Below are positions 1 through 9,596 of a stretch of DNA of 64,000 nt, piece by piece. Below the pieces are notes generated by a model. That model saw only the letters and a list, made by a program, of their open reading frames with translations. It was not told where the DNA came from and did not search any database. A program made the position numbers and the translations under genes. The first letter of the stretch is position 1. Every line of letters begins with the position of its first letter. The stretch spans positions 48,459 to 112,458 of the forward strand of contig CALWLS010000007.1 in NCBI GenBank assembly GCA_944381575.1, given 5' to 3'. This stretch comes from an uncultured Lachnospiraceae bacterium (GTDB lineage Bacteria > Bacillota > Clostridia > Lachnospirales > Lachnospiraceae).

Positions 1-83
1 GTATATCTGTGTATAACACCAAGTCCTGCCGCAAAGAGCAGGACTGACATGAGATGTATTATGATGAAAAGGGTCCTTTTCAT
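1..83 (-). CDS. Start of probable sensor histidine kinase (partial)
   Basis: The reading frame starts at an ATG (complement of 81-83), 22 bases after the response-regulator stop, and runs off the window edge. The 27 visible residues begin MKRTLFIII and form one hydrophobic stretch, as in the N-terminal membrane helix of a two-component sensor kinase. A GGAGG sequence lies near 101-105, a rather long spacing. The kinase call rests on position (regulator gene first, kinase directly after) and on the membrane segment; no catalytic motif is visible. Confidence 0.45.
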   Translation of the reverse strand, partial: MKRTLFIIIHLMSVLLFAAGLGVIHRY

Positions 84-105
84 GTTTCCGGCTGACGGCC
101 CCTCC

Positions 106-804
106 TTACTGCTTTTCCACCTTGTATCCGACGCCCCAGACTACCTTCAGGTATCTCGGCTCCCGCGGATTGATCTCGATCTTTTCACGGATGTGCCTGA
201 TATGGACGGCCACGGTGTTATCCGCTCCTATGGCCTCCTCATTCCATATCTGTTCAAATATCTCATCTATGGAAAATACCTTGCCGGCGTTTTTGACCAA
301 AAGCAGCAATATGTTGTATTCGATAGGCGTAAGCTTTATCAGCTCCCCGTCTACGAACACCTCCTTATTATCGTCATTTATTGTAAGTCCGCCGCACTTA
401 TAGACGGCCTGGGATACGCTGCCGCCTATATTGCCGAGCTGCACATAACGCCTCAGCTGCGACTTAACCCTTGCCACTAATTCAAGTGGATTGAAAGGCT
501 TGGTTATGTAATCATCCGCACCTATGTTAAGTCCCAGAATCTTATCTGCGTCCTCGGACTTGGCCGAAAGGATTATGATAGGTATGTCCAGCTTTTCCCT
601 GATCTTAAGCGTCGCGTGTATGCCGTCCAGCTCAGGCATCATGACATCTATGATGATCAGATCGACCTTGTTATTTTCAAGCACCTTAAGGGCTTCATTT
701 CCATCGTAGGCCTTAAGCACCTCAAAGCCTTCCGTCTGGAGATATATGGATATCGCCTCCACTATCTCCTTTTCATCGTCACAAACGAGTATTGTCTGCT
801 TCAA
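106..804 (-). CDS. OmpR/PhoB-family response regulator (VanR-like)
   Basis: This is a 232-residue two-domain regulator. The N-terminal receiver domain (about 1-115) shows the acidic pocket D9/D10, the phospho-acceptor D53 in IIIDVMMP, and the conserved K102 in the TKPF motif. The C-terminal half (about 130-232) is a winged-helix DNA-binding domain ending in VWGVGYK, typical of the OmpR/PhoB class. The start codon is TTG, preceded by a GAGGTG ribosome site at suitable distance. It is followed by a probable membrane kinase and sits next to two cell-wall enzyme genes, so control of envelope genes is plausible but not shown by the sequence. Confidence 0.93.
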   Translation of the reverse strand: MKQTILVCDDEKEIVEAISIYLQTEGFEVLKAYDGNEALKVLENNKVDLIIIDVMMPELDGIHATLKIREKLDIPIIILSAKSEDADKILGLNIGADDYITKPFNPLELVARVKSQLRRYVQLGNIGGSVSQAVYKCGGLTINDDNKEVFVDGELIKLTPIEYNILLLLVKNAGKVFSIDEIFEQIWNEEAIGADNTVAVHIRHIREKIEINPREPRYLKVVWGVGYKVEKQ

Positions 805-819
805 AGTCTCACCTCTTCC

Positions 820-2424
820 TTAAGCGAATATGCGCCATGCAACTATAAAGTTGTTCCTCCACCAGCTTGAAAGCGAACGGTGTACGACTCGTCCGTTGGA
901 TGAGGAAGCGTCTATTACCGTTCCTCCGCCCGCCGCTATTCCGACATGGCCGCTGACAACTACTATATCTCCTGCCTGAATGCTGTCAAAATTGGATACT
1001 CTCTGATATCTTCCCGGATTCCTCCAGCCGCTTGAAGTAAGGTAGGACTGGGATACTCCCGCCTGATTCAGGCACCAGTATACAAATCCGGAGCAGTCAA
1101 AGGAATTAGGTCCCTTTGCTCCCCATACATACGGACAGCCGAGCTTTGAGGAAGCAATACTTATAAGATTGCTTGCCGATCCGCTGACCGTCGCTCCGCC
1201 GGAGCCTACTGAAGGCCTCGAGGAAGATCCGGATGAGGATGATCCCGAAGATGAAGAGCCTGAGGAGGAATTGCTTCCGGTCACCGTAGGCGCGCTGGCA
1301 GGCTTCTTTTTAGCATCTGACGACTCAAGCTTTGCCATGGTCTGAGCGCCCACCACTCCGTCCTGGGACAGATTATTATATCTCTGGAACTGCTTTACTG
1401 CGGCCTCCGTGGCGGATCCGTAATAACCTGTCACGAGCCTTGAAGGCATATATCCGTAATGCACGAGCCTCTCCTGCACTGTGGTTACGGAAGCCGAGCT
1501 GTCTCCGACTCTGAGTCCGAAAGGTTTTGCGTCAGGACTTGTAAGGGCTGCCACCGTACCTGGTCCCAGATATCCGTCAACGACCTGGTCATTTCTGGAC
1601 TGGAACTCCCTTACGGCTCTCTCCGTAGCGCCGCCGAAGTTTCCGTCAGCCTCCTCACTCCTCAGATATCCCAGATCTATGAGTATCTGCTGATATTCCT
1701 TTACGAGCTCCGACTGCTCGCCCCTGCTTATGACGTTTGCCTTAACGTCCTCTGAATAAAGCAGATTATAGCTTTCCCTTCCGACGGTACCGTCCACGGA
1801 TATGCCGTTTTTCTCCTGCATATTCCTTACGGCGGCCTCCGTGGCGTCGCCGAAGTGTCCGGTAACATTATCCGCGCTTAAATACCCGAGCTCATAGAGT
1901 CGTTCCTGCATGAGCAGTATATCTGTTCCGTCGTCGCCGTTGCTGACCATGTAATAAGGTGCATCAGCCGCAAATATCCTGTCCCAGGTCTCAGGGCCGC
2001 AGATGCCGTCCTGAGTAAGGTCCTGCTGTCTCTGAAAACGCCTTACCGCTTCCGCCGTGGCATTTCCATAATAATTGGTAGTTTCATCGTTATCCATGTA
2101 GCCGAGGCCCATGAGCCTTTCCTGCAGAGCCTTTACCACCCTGTGCTCATCTCCCGTGCTCAAATATACCGGTGAAAGCACTGAGTTATCCTCTGCGGTG
2201 GTGACGTCCCCCAGTATGGGAAGTATATCCCCGTCAGCCTCCATCCTTATAACAGGCTTTGTCTCCGCCTCGGTATCCTGCTCTATGGAGATTATGGATT
2301 CCTCCATGCTCTCCGTGCCGGCTTCACTTATATCCGACTGCCCCGCATTGCAGCCGGTAAAGGCAGCCGTAAGCAGGATGGCTGATATTATGGGTATGAA
2401 TCTGTTCTTTATGTTCCTTCTCAA
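820..2424 (-). CDS. Lipoprotein with four peptidoglycan-binding repeats and NlpC/P60 endopeptidase domain
   Basis: The 534-residue protein is a probable secreted cell-wall hydrolase. A signal peptide ends in FTGC, a lipobox-like site with C25 as the lipidation residue. Four PG_binding_1 repeats follow at about 92-150, 165-222, 235-294 and 308-366, each with an LxxLGY/YGY element and an A(T/V)xxFQ helix. A Ser/Gly-rich linker (380-415) leads to an NlpC/P60 domain (420-534) with catalytic C444 in FDCSGF and H493 in SGHVGI. NlpC/P60 enzymes usually cut D,L peptide bonds in the stem peptide. It starts with TTG, 18 bases after the carboxypeptidase gene, so the two are probably co-transcribed. Four binding repeats is a high number. 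Confidence 0.9.
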   Translation of the reverse strand: MRRNIKNRFIPIISAILLTAAFTGCNAGQSDISEAGTESMEESIISIEQDTEAETKPVIRMEADGDILPILGDVTTAEDNSVLSPVYLSTGDEHRVVKALQERLMGLGYMDNDETTNYYGNATAEAVRRFQRQQDLTQDGICGPETWDRIFAADAPYYMVSNGDDGTDILLMQERLYELGYLSADNVTGHFGDATEAAVRNMQEKNGISVDGTVGRESYNLLYSEDVKANVISRGEQSELVKEYQQILIDLGYLRSEEADGNFGGATERAVREFQSRNDQVVDGYLGPGTVAALTSPDAKPFGLRVGDSSASVTTVQERLVHYGYMPSRLVTGYYGSATEAAVKQFQRYNNLSQDGVVGAQTMAKLESSDAKKKPASAPTVTGSNSSSGSSSSGSSSSGSSSRPSVGSGGATVSGSASNLISIASSKLGCPYVWGAKGPNSFDCSGFVYWCLNQAGVSQSYLTSSGWRNPGRYQRVSNFDSIQAGDIVVVSGHVGIAAGGGTVIDASSSNGRVVHRSLSSWWRNNFIVAWRIFA

Positions 2425-2442
2425 CGCTTATACCTTCGTTTT

Positions 2443-4236
2443 CTATGTTCTCGGCCTTCTTTTATTCCTTGCTCTCCCGCGTGACCGCGATATTCCCTGG
2501 TTTCTTACCCCGGAGGACGTCCTTCCGATGCCGGAGGCTGAAACGCCGCTTATGCCGCCGGACTGTTTTCTCCTGCGTCTTTTCGCTCTTTTTGCCGCAG
2601 CCCTTCCGTCTAAAAACATCCTGCCCGCCGCAAATACTATCGCTGCGGATATCAATACCCCGACAGCCCTTATGATGATCCCTGAAATACTCAGACCGGA
2701 CTCATCCTTTTTATGATCCTGCGTCAAAGCTCCATCCGCTGAAAGTTCTCCTGCGTCGCTTTCCTGCCCCGCAGCTTCCGGACCTTCCCCGGAGCCCTCG
2801 TCATTCGCGGCCTCAGCAGCGCCAGCAGCTTCCACGGCTTCCGAAGACGTCACAGCATCCGAAGTTTCCGCAGTGTCCGAAGCTGCCGCTGCAGCCGTAT
2901 CCCCTGCTGCATTTTCCGCTGAGGCAGTCTCAGCCTGCGCCTCATTACCGGCATTTTGCTCAGCGGTCTCATCCGTATCCGCAGCGGTCACGATCTTTAC
3001 TCCCAGTATATCCGCCAAAAGAGGATCCGTTTCCGCCTCCTTAAGTATGCTTTCGGATGAGCCTATATCATAAAGCTTAAGCTCGGCGCTTCCAACCCTG
3101 CGGTCACCGTACGTATATATCATCTCAGCTTCGGAGCCGTCATCCTCTCCTACCTTTAAGGTTTTCTCCACGTCCACATAGCTTCCGGCCTTTGGAATGC
3201 TCACCTTAGTGTCCGGATCCACTCCCATGGTATACCCGTCTATCAGCGTCACTCCGCCTATGGAAAAATCCGACTGTATGGTGTCATTTATATTATCATA
3301 TTCACTGATATTTACCGAAGTGAAATTGTCAAAGCCGAAGTCCATCAGCCTGATGGTGTCGTTGTAGTGGGTGGCATGTCCGTTAAGCACGCAGGTGACT
3401 ATCGTCATGCCGTTCCGCTCGCACGCGGTGACAAGGGTGTTGCCGGCGTTGGTGGTATATCCGGTCTTGCCCGCTATGGTGCCCTCGTAATACTGGGCAG
3501 AGTTCCTCTTAAGCATGAGGTGCTTGGGATAAACCGTATTCCACGGATCGTCGGCGTCCGGGTAACGCTTTATCGGCGCGTGGGTCCAGTAGGTGTGGCT
3601 CTCTATATCAAGGAACCTTTCATTTTCTATGGCAGCGGCCATTATCAGGCACATATCGTAGGCTGTCGTATAGTGGTTGCTGTCCGTAAGTCCTGACGGG
3701 TTATTGAAATGCGATCCCGTACATCCGAGCTCTGCCGCCTTGTCATTCATCATCCTGACGAAGACGTCCCTGTCGGTCATGCCGTTCTCCTTAAGCTCCG
3801 GATGCTTTGCCCCTACGTGCTCCGCCAGGGCGTTAGCCACCTCGTTTGCCGACTGGAACAACAGACAGTACAGGCAGTCCAGCACTGAGAGCACATCCCC
3901 CTCGGACGCTCCGATTATGGTGGAGTTCTCCTCCTCTATGTGCACCGCGTCATAGGAAAATGTCACCTTTTCACTCAGGTCCTCGCAGTTTTCCAGTACG
4001 ATGAGGGCTGTCAGCACCTTGGTTATGGACGCCGGATAATAGGCCGTGTTTTCGTTTTTCCCGAACAGCACCGTGCCGGAATCCGCATCCATAAGACAGG
4101 CTCCCTCCGACGCCACATAGCAGTCCTCCGGCCAGCTCTCAAGAGCATAGGCCGGACGGCAAAAAAGCGGCAAGGAAATTGCCGATATCAAAAAAACGCA
4201 TATTATATTTTTAAAAATATGCTTAAGCTTCTTCAT
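2443..4236 (-). CDS. D-alanyl-D-alanine carboxypeptidase (peptidase S11, DacF/PBP5-like)
   Basis: This protein trims the terminal D-Ala from peptidoglycan pentapeptides outside the membrane. Visible motifs are SxxK at 70-73 (SITK, nucleophile S70), SxN at 129-131 (SAN) and KTG at 257-259, in the right order and spacing for a penicillin-binding S11 enzyme. A signal peptide covers about 1-31. The C-terminal part is unusual: after the PBP5-like beta domain there is an Ala/Glu/Asp-rich stretch (about 420-510), one membrane helix (about 525-545) and a strongly basic Arg/Ser tail. The tail would sit inside the cell if the helix spans the membrane. At 597 residues it is longer than typical family members (about 380-450). 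Confidence 0.93.
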   Translation of the reverse strand: MKKLKHIFKNIICVFLISAISLPLFCRPAYALESWPEDCYVASEGACLMDADSGTVLFGKNENTAYYPASITKVLTALIVLENCEDLSEKVTFSYDAVHIEEENSTIIGASEGDVLSVLDCLYCLLFQSANEVANALAEHVGAKHPELKENGMTDRDVFVRMMNDKAAELGCTGSHFNNPSGLTDSNHYTTAYDMCLIMAAAIENERFLDIESHTYWTHAPIKRYPDADDPWNTVYPKHLMLKRNSAQYYEGTIAGKTGYTTNAGNTLVTACERNGMTIVTCVLNGHATHYNDTIRLMDFGFDNFTSVNISEYDNINDTIQSDFSIGGVTLIDGYTMGVDPDTKVSIPKAGSYVDVEKTLKVGEDDGSEAEMIYTYGDRRVGSAELKLYDIGSSESILKEAETDPLLADILGVKIVTAADTDETAEQNAGNEAQAETASAENAAGDTAAAAASDTAETSDAVTSSEAVEAAGAAEAANDEGSGEGPEAAGQESDAGELSADGALTQDHKKDESGLSISGIIIRAVGVLISAAIVFAAGRMFLDGRAAAKRAKRRRRKQSGGISGVSASGIGRTSSGVRNQGISRSRGRARNKRRPRT

Positions 4237-4277
4237 CTATTAAATGCTTGCTGTCTTGTCTTTAAAGGCACGGTGAC

Positions 4278-4306
4278 ATTTTACTATAATTCACCGGATT
4301 AGTCAA
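4278..4306 (-). promoter_or_regulatory. Sigma-A-type promoter of the carboxypeptidase gene
   Basis: On the minus strand a TTGACT -35 box (4301-4306) and a TAAAAT -10 box (4278-4283) are separated by exactly 17 bases. The promoter lies about 40 bases upstream of the start codon. The inverted repeat CGGTGA (4271-4276) / TCACCG (4291-4296) flanks the -10 box and could be a regulator site. The -35 box overlaps the T-tract of the upstream terminator. Confidence 0.65.
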
Positions 4307-4332
4307 AAAGGCGGACAACCTAATGCCCGCCT
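4304..4332 (-). terminator. Intrinsic terminator of the MATE transporter gene
   Basis: Read on the minus strand, AGGCGG (4327-4332) pairs with CCGCCT (4309-4314) across a 12-base loop and is followed by TTTTTG. It lies 33 bases after the stop of the MATE gene. Confidence 0.75.
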
Positions 4333-4365
4333 AAAGTCTGAATCTTTTCTTACAGTTTATATAAT

Positions 4366-5772
4366 TTACGCCTTTGAGTCCGTTTTTTCATATAACGGCT
4401 CTATTTCCGTCTTGAATATCCTGCCGGTAAATATAGTACAAAGTATGAGGGACGCTACCTCCGCCACAGGGAATGAGAGCCATACCGCGTTCAGTCCGAA
4501 GACATGCGCGAATATATAGGCTGCCGGAAGCAGGAATAAAAGCTGTCTTACTATGGACACTATCAGGCTCTTTACGCCGTGTCCCAGGGCCTGCATAAAT
4601 GAGGAGCAGACTATATCGTAGCCCGCAAATACAAAATGTATTGCTATGAGCCTTAAGGCCACCGTTCCTATGGCGTAGAGATTATCCGAAGCATTAAATA
4701 CCTTTAACAGAAGCTCCGGCAGAAGCTCAAATATGAGTATGCCCACCAGCATTATGGCCACGGCGTACATAACGGCTATCTTAAAGGTCTCCTTTATCCT
4801 GTCGGGCTTTCTCGCTCCATAGTTATAGGCTATGATCGGCACTATTCCGTTATTTAAGCCGAACACCGGCATAAACACGAAGCTCTGAAGCTTGAAATAT
4901 ATACCGAAGGCAGCTGCCGCCGTGCTTGAGAACTGCAGCAGTATCTTATTCATTCCGAAGTTCATGACAGAGGCTATCGACTGCATTATTATCGAAGGTA
5001 TTCCAACGATATATATCGCCTTGATGGTCTCCTTATGCGGCTTGATATACTGCGCTCCGAAGGTTATCTCCTTATTGAACTTAAGGTTGAAGAAAACCGC
5101 CATGAGGGCCGCCACTGCCTGTCCAAGCACTGTCGCTATGGCAGCGCCCTTTGTCCCCATGGCAGGCATTCCGAAAAGTCCGAATATCATGATCGGGTCC
5201 ATGATGACATTTATAATGGCTCCCGTAGTCTGGGTTATCATTGAGTAGAATGTCTTACCCGTAGCCTGCAGCAGCCTCTCGCAGGCCATCTGGAATATCG
5301 GCGCTGCCGCAAAGGTAAGGACCACCGAGGAATAATCTATGCCGTACTGTATTATCTCAGGGTCATCGGTCATGATCCTGTAGAAAGGCCCGCATATGGT
5401 AAGTCCCAGCACTAAAAATACCACGGAGTATATTATGGATATGAACAGCGCGTTTCCCGCAGTGGTGTTGACCTCGCGCATGCTCTTTTCTCCGAGCTTC
5501 CTTGAAAGTCTCGCATTCACTCCGACTCCCGTTCCGACTGCAACGGCGATGAGCAGTGACTGCAGCGGGAACGCCAGCGAAACCGCCGTAAGGGCGTCCT
5601 CACTCACCCTTGCGACGAATACCGAGTCCACTATGTTATAAAGCGCCTGTACCAGCATCGACAGCATCATCGGTACTGAAAGCTTAAGAATGAGCTGATT
5701 GCATGGCAAATAGCCCATTATGTTCTGATTATTTTCCACGCTTTCTACAGCCGCCTGTCCGTTTCTTCCCAT
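4366..5772 (-). CDS. MATE-family efflux transporter
   Basis: A protein of about 468 residues with twelve predicted hydrophobic segments and two related halves, matching the MATE (NorM/DinF) drug/cation antiporter family. The N-terminal half contains PMMLSMLVQALYN and VDSVFVARV, and the region around residues 40-60 has the (V/T)AVSLAFPLQ pattern typical of clostridial MATE proteins. The start at 5772 is preferred over the ATG two codons upstream, because GGGGAGG ends six bases before it and abuts the other. It is a single-gene unit with its own terminator and an upstream palindrome that may be an operator. The substrate cannot be told from sequence. Confidence 0.9.
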   Translation of the reverse strand: MGRNGQAAVESVENNQNIMGYLPCNQLILKLSVPMMLSMLVQALYNIVDSVFVARVSEDALTAVSLAFPLQSLLIAVAVGTGVGVNARLSRKLGEKSMREVNTTAGNALFISIIYSVVFLVLGLTICGPFYRIMTDDPEIIQYGIDYSSVVLTFAAAPIFQMACERLLQATGKTFYSMITQTTGAIINVIMDPIMIFGLFGMPAMGTKGAAIATVLGQAVAALMAVFFNLKFNKEITFGAQYIKPHKETIKAIYIVGIPSIIMQSIASVMNFGMNKILLQFSSTAAAAFGIYFKLQSFVFMPVFGLNNGIVPIIAYNYGARKPDRIKETFKIAVMYAVAIMLVGILIFELLPELLLKVFNASDNLYAIGTVALRLIAIHFVFAGYDIVCSSFMQALGHGVKSLIVSIVRQLLFLLPAAYIFAHVFGLNAVWLSFPVAEVASLILCTIFTGRIFKTEIEPLYEKTDSKA

Positions 5773-5810
5773 AGACATCCTCCCCTTTCCTTTTTCTTAT
5801 GATCCTACAA

Positions 5811-5874
5811 AGCATAACTATGCTTAAAATGCGCATAACTATACTATAGTCATATAAAATCTTTATTCCGTCAA
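5811..5874 (-). promoter_or_regulatory. Possible promoter and palindromic operator of the MATE gene
   Basis: A perfect palindrome AGCATA-AC-TATGCT lies at 5811-5824, and a related half-site (GCATAACTATAC) at 5833-5844. A TTGACG -35-like box lies at 5869-5874 on the minus strand; the matching -10 is not clear (TATAGT is about 20 bases away). The palindrome, downstream of the likely promoter, would suit a repressor. No adjacent regulator gene explains it. Confidence 0.4.
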
Positions 5875-5898
5875 CAGATTTTTTATAAAATACAAAGA

Positions 5899-5944
5899 CA
5901 AAAAACGTTCCGCCAAGGGTTTTATGCCCTTAAACGGAACGTTT
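5899..5944 (-). terminator. Intrinsic terminator of hppA
   Basis: The inverted repeat AACGTTCCG / CGGAACGTT, with an inner AAGGG/CCCTT pairing and a short loop, lies about 100 bases after the hppA stop. On the minus strand it is followed by a run of T. Confidence 0.75.
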
Positions 5945-6043
5945 TCATATGTCTTGGCCCAGAACAAAAGCCTCAGTCTTATATATTCCTTATTAAGCCA
6001 GTTTCCGACTTTATGTATTTTTTCTCAAGTATGTTCAGCTTAT

Positions 6044-8041
6044 TTACATAAACATTCCCGTAAGTATGCCGCCGTACTGCGCGATTATAGGCGCGAATAC
6101 GAGGGATATGACTGTCATAAGCTTGATAAGGATGTTTATGGAAGGTCCCGAGGTATCCTTAAACGGATCTCCCACCGTATCTCCAACTACCGCAGCCTTA
6201 TGGTTTTCTGAACCCTTGCCGCCGAAATTGCCGTTCTCTATGTATTTCTTTGCGTTATCCCAGGCTCCGCCGGCATTTGCAAGGAATATGGCCATGAGCA
6301 CTCCGGTTATAAGCGAGCCTGCAAGCAGTCCGCCGAGGGCCTCGGTTCCAAGGAGCATGCCCATAACAAGAGGAGCTAATACTGCCATAACTCCCGGACG
6401 TATCATTTCCCTTAAGGCAGCCTTTGTGGAGATATCTACGCACTTTTCATAGTCAGGCTTAGCCTTTTCTTCCATAATGCCCGGGATCTCCCTGAACTGT
6501 CTCCTCACCTCCTCGATCATGCTGTATGCAGCCCTTGATACTGAGGACATGGTCCAGGCTGAAAATACGAAAGGAAGCATTCCTCCTACGAACAGTCCAA
6601 TGATGACAAGCGGATCCATGATGTTCATGATGCTTATATCCGCCACCTCTGCATAGGATACGAAAAGCGCCAGCGCGGTAAGAGCGGCTGAGCCTATGGC
6701 AAAACCCTTGCCCATTGCCGCCGTCGTATTGCCCACGGCGTCAAGGGAGTCAGTTATCTCTCTTACGCTCTCATCAAGATGGCTCATCTCGGCGATACCG
6801 CCGGCATTATCAGCTATAGGTCCATATGCATCTACTGCTACTGTGATACCGGTGGTGGAAAGCATTCCCACTGCCGCAAGAGCTATGCCGTATACGCCTG
6901 AGCATATGTAGGCGATAAATATGCCGACTGCTATAAAAAGTATCGGGAGCGCAGTGGAAAGCATTCCGACTGAAACTCCGCTGATGATGACGGTTGCAGA
7001 TCCTGTCTCTGAGGATTCAGCGATCTCCTTTACCGACTTATAGTCGCTGGAGGTGTATATCTCGGTTATCTTACCTATGGCAAGTCCTACTATGAGTCCC
7101 GCTATAATGGCTATGCCATAGGAAATGCTGCCCATAAGAATGTTTGAAAGGACTACCGATGCAATAAATACGACAGCCGCCGCAAAATATGATCCGGTAT
7201 TTAAGGCCTTTGCAGGGTTTGAACCCTCGCCGCCTCTTACGAACATGCTTCCTATGATGGATGCGAGTATGCCTATACCTGAAAGTACCAGAGGGAAGGT
7301 GACTGCATTTATAGAAGCGCCTTCTCCCGCAACAACTACTCCGAGGGCTACCGCTGAAACTATGGCTCCGACATATGACTCAAAGAGATCGGCTCCCATG
7401 CCTGCCACGTCGCCGACATTATCTCCGACGTTATCGGCTATTACCGCAGGGTTCCTCGGGTCATCCTCAGGTATGCCTGCCTCAACCTTTCCCACAAGGT
7501 CAGCTCCCACGTCGGCAGCCTTGGTATATATACCGCCGCCCACACGGGCAAACAGGGCTATCGATGACGCTCCGAGCGAAAATCCCATCATTACGTTATC
7601 ATCGCCGGTGAGTATGTAAACTATGGTCGTACCTAAAAGTCCAAGTCCGGCAACGCACATGCCCATTACGGAACCGCCTCTGAAAGCAACGCTCAGGGCT
7701 TTTGTCATACCGCCTTCCTTAGCTGCGTTTGCGGTCCTGACGTTGGCCTTTGTCGCCACATTCATGCCTATATAGCCCGCAAGCACCGAGCAGCAGGCGC
7801 CGCCCACAAAGCTTACAGCCGTAAGTATGCTGATCCCGAAGCCGATGCATATGAAAAGTACTATTATGAATACGATAAGTACCCTGTATTCCGCAAACAG
7901 GAACGCTCTTGCTCCGCCGTGTATGGCAGCGGCAAGCTCGGCCATTCGGTTCGTTCCTTCAGGCTGCTTCGTTACGTATGACGCCATCGCAAATGCAAAG
8001 ACGAGTGCGCAGACAGCCATTACGAGTGAAAAATAAGCCAT
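6044..8041 (-). CDS. hppA: Membrane-bound K+-dependent pyrophosphatase (H+ or Na+ pumping)
   Basis: The enzyme hydrolyses cytosolic pyrophosphate and pumps H+ or Na+ across the membrane. The protein has about 665 residues and some 15-16 hydrophobic segments. Substrate-site motifs are clear: [20 protein letters not shown] and DNVGDNVGD in the first half, and [14 protein letters not shown] near the C-terminus. In the motif [10 protein letters not shown] the residue after GNTTA is Ala, where K+-independent enzymes carry Lys, so this is predicted to be K+-stimulated. That subclass includes many Na+ pumps of anaerobes; ion choice remains inference. The start at 8041 (ATG) is preferred over a GTG three codons upstream that lies only two bases from the AAGGAG site. 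Monocistronic, with its own terminator. Confidence 0.96.
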   Translation of the reverse strand: MAYFSLVMAVCALVFAFAMASYVTKQPEGTNRMAELAAAIHGGARAFLFAEYRVLIVFIIVLFICIGFGISILTAVSFVGGACCSVLAGYIGMNVATKANVRTANAAKEGGMTKALSVAFRGGSVMGMCVAGLGLLGTTIVYILTGDDNVMMGFSLGASSIALFARVGGGIYTKAADVGADLVGKVEAGIPEDDPRNPAVIADNVGDNVGDVAGMGADLFESYVGAIVSAVALGVVVAGEGASINAVTFPLVLSGIGILASIIGSMFVRGGEGSNPAKALNTGSYFAAAVVFIASVVLSNILMGSISYGIAIIAGLIVGLAIGKITEIYTSSDYKSVKEIAESSETGSATVIISGVSVGMLSTALPILFIAVGIFIAYICSGVYGIALAAVGMLSTTGITVAVDAYGPIADNAGGIAEMSHLDESVREITDSLDAVGNTTAAMGKGFAIGSAALTALALFVSYAEVADISIMNIMDPLVIIGLFVGGMLPFVFSAWTMSSVSRAAYSMIEEVRRQFREIPGIMEEKAKPDYEKCVDISTKAALREMIRPGVMAVLAPLVMGMLLGTEALGGLLAGSLITGVLMAIFLANAGGAWDNAKKYIENGNFGGKGSENHKAAVVGDTVGDPFKDTSGPSINILIKLMTVISLVFAPIIAQYGGILTGMFM

Positions 8042-8201
8042 TACTACCACATCTCCTTAAACGTAAATTCCGCCTTCTGACTTAGGCGTTTATACATACA
8101 CCGCCCTTTTGTGGTGCAGTTAGTGTTACATAACCATTTTACACAAAATTCACATTTTTAAAACAAGAAATATGATATTTTTTTAACATTTTGACAAATA
8201 T

Positions 8202-9581
8202 TTATACCATTTCCTCAGGTTTAAACACCTCGTCAAACTTTTCAGCGCTGAGGAAGCCAAGCTTTAAACAGGCCTCCCTTAGGGATATGCCTTCCCTGTA
8301 GGCGAGCTTTGCGGTCTTTGCCGCATTCTCGTAGCCTATGTAAGGGTTAAGGGCCGTGACCAGCATGAGTGAATTATGAAGATTGTGCTTCATCTTTTCA
8401 CGGTCGGCCTTTATGCCGGAGGCGCAGTTTAAATTAAAGGATGTCATGGATTCGGTAAGCAGCCTTGCCGACTGCAGGAAATTATAGGCTATGACCGGCA
8501 TGAACACATTGAGCTCAAAATTGCCCTGGCTCGCCGCCATTCCAACTGCAGCGTCATTTCCCATGACCTGTACCGCCACCATGGTCACCTGCTCGCACTG
8601 GGTAGGGTTGACCTTGCCCGGCATTATGGATGAGCCCGGCTCATTTTCCGGAATGCTTATCTCCGAAAGCCCGTCCCTCGGGCCCGAAGCCAGCCACCTT
8701 ACGTCGTTGGCTATCTTCATGAGGTCTGCCGCAAGGCCCTTTAATGCGCCGTGGGCGAATACGATCTCATCCTTTGAAGTAAGAGCGTGGAATTTATTTT
8801 TGGCGGTCACAAAGTCCTTATCTGTAAGCTCGGATACGGCCGCAGCCACTTCCCTGTCAAATCCTGCCGGAGCATTAAGTCCCGTTCCCACCGCAGTCCC
8901 TCCGAGAGCGAGCTCTTTCAGTGGTTTCAGGGAAAGCCTTATAAGCTCACAGTCCCTCTCAAGGCTCGATCTCCAGCCGGAGATCTCCTGGGAAAAGCTG
9001 ATGGGAGTAGCGTCCTGCAGATGGGTGCGTCCGGATTTGATGACTCCCTTATTTTCCTCCTCAAGTCTTTTAAAGGTCTCTATAAGAGCCTCCGCCGCCG
9101 GTATCAGCCTGTCCTCCAGTATCGTTACCGCCGCTATATGCATGGCTGTCGGGAAGGTGTCATTGGAGGACTGGGACATATTTACATCATCGTTCGGATG
9201 GAGCAGCTTTTTCCCGGCTATCTCATTTCCCCTCGCCGCGATCACCTCGTTGGCGTTCATATTGGACTGGGTCCCGGATCCTGTCTGCCAGACCACCAAA
9301 GGAAAGTTATCCATAAGCTTTCCCTCTGCCACCTCTTCAGCCGCCCTGATCACTGCCGAATATTTCTCGTCGTTCATCTTTTCCGGCCTCAGGCGGTGAT
9401 TTGCCACAGCCGCGGCATGCTTAAGCACTCCGAAGGCTCTGACGATCTCCTCCGGCATGGTCTCTTTCCCCACGCCGATGCGGAAATTGTTGCGGCTCCT
9501 CTCGGTCTGGGCTCCCCAGTATTTATCTGCCGGCACCCTTACCTCGCCCATGGAATCATGTTCTATGCGATACTCTTCCAT
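8202..9581 (-). CDS. fumC: Fumarate hydratase, class II
   Basis: This cytosolic enzyme interconverts fumarate and L-malate without a metal cluster. The 459-residue length is typical. The family signature GSSIMPGKVNP is present near residue 315, the catalytic His lies in GRTHLQDA, and TGSGTQSNMN near residue 98 is the fumarase (not aspartase) form. It is the last gene of the pyk-lrgA-lrgB-malic enzyme-fumC run, 15 bases after the malic enzyme stop, with AAGGAG in the gap. In a fermenter the pair would link fumarate, malate and pyruvate. Class II fumarase is less common than the Fe-S class I type in strict anaerobes, but not rare. Confidence 0.96.
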   Translation of the reverse strand: MEEYRIEHDSMGEVRVPADKYWGAQTERSRNNFRIGVGKETMPEEIVRAFGVLKHAAAVANHRLRPEKMNDEKYSAVIRAAEEVAEGKLMDNFPLVVWQTGSGTQSNMNANEVIAARGNEIAGKKLLHPNDDVNMSQSSNDTFPTAMHIAAVTILEDRLIPAAEALIETFKRLEEENKGVIKSGRTHLQDATPISFSQEISGWRSSLERDCELIRLSLKPLKELALGGTAVGTGLNAPAGFDREVAAAVSELTDKDFVTAKNKFHALTSKDEIVFAHGALKGLAADLMKIANDVRWLASGPRDGLSEISIPENEPGSSIMPGKVNPTQCEQVTMVAVQVMGNDAAVGMAASQGNFELNVFMPVIAYNFLQSARLLTESMTSFNLNCASGIKADREKMKHNLHNSLMLVTALNPYIGYENAAKTAKLAYREGISLREACLKLGFLSAEKFDEVFKPEEMV

Positions 9582-9596
9582 CTTATCTCCTTACGA

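Noticed and set aside
1200-1290. Low-complexity repeats in the NlpC/P60 lipoprotein gene
   Set aside because: They encode the Ser/Gly linker between binding repeats and catalytic domain.
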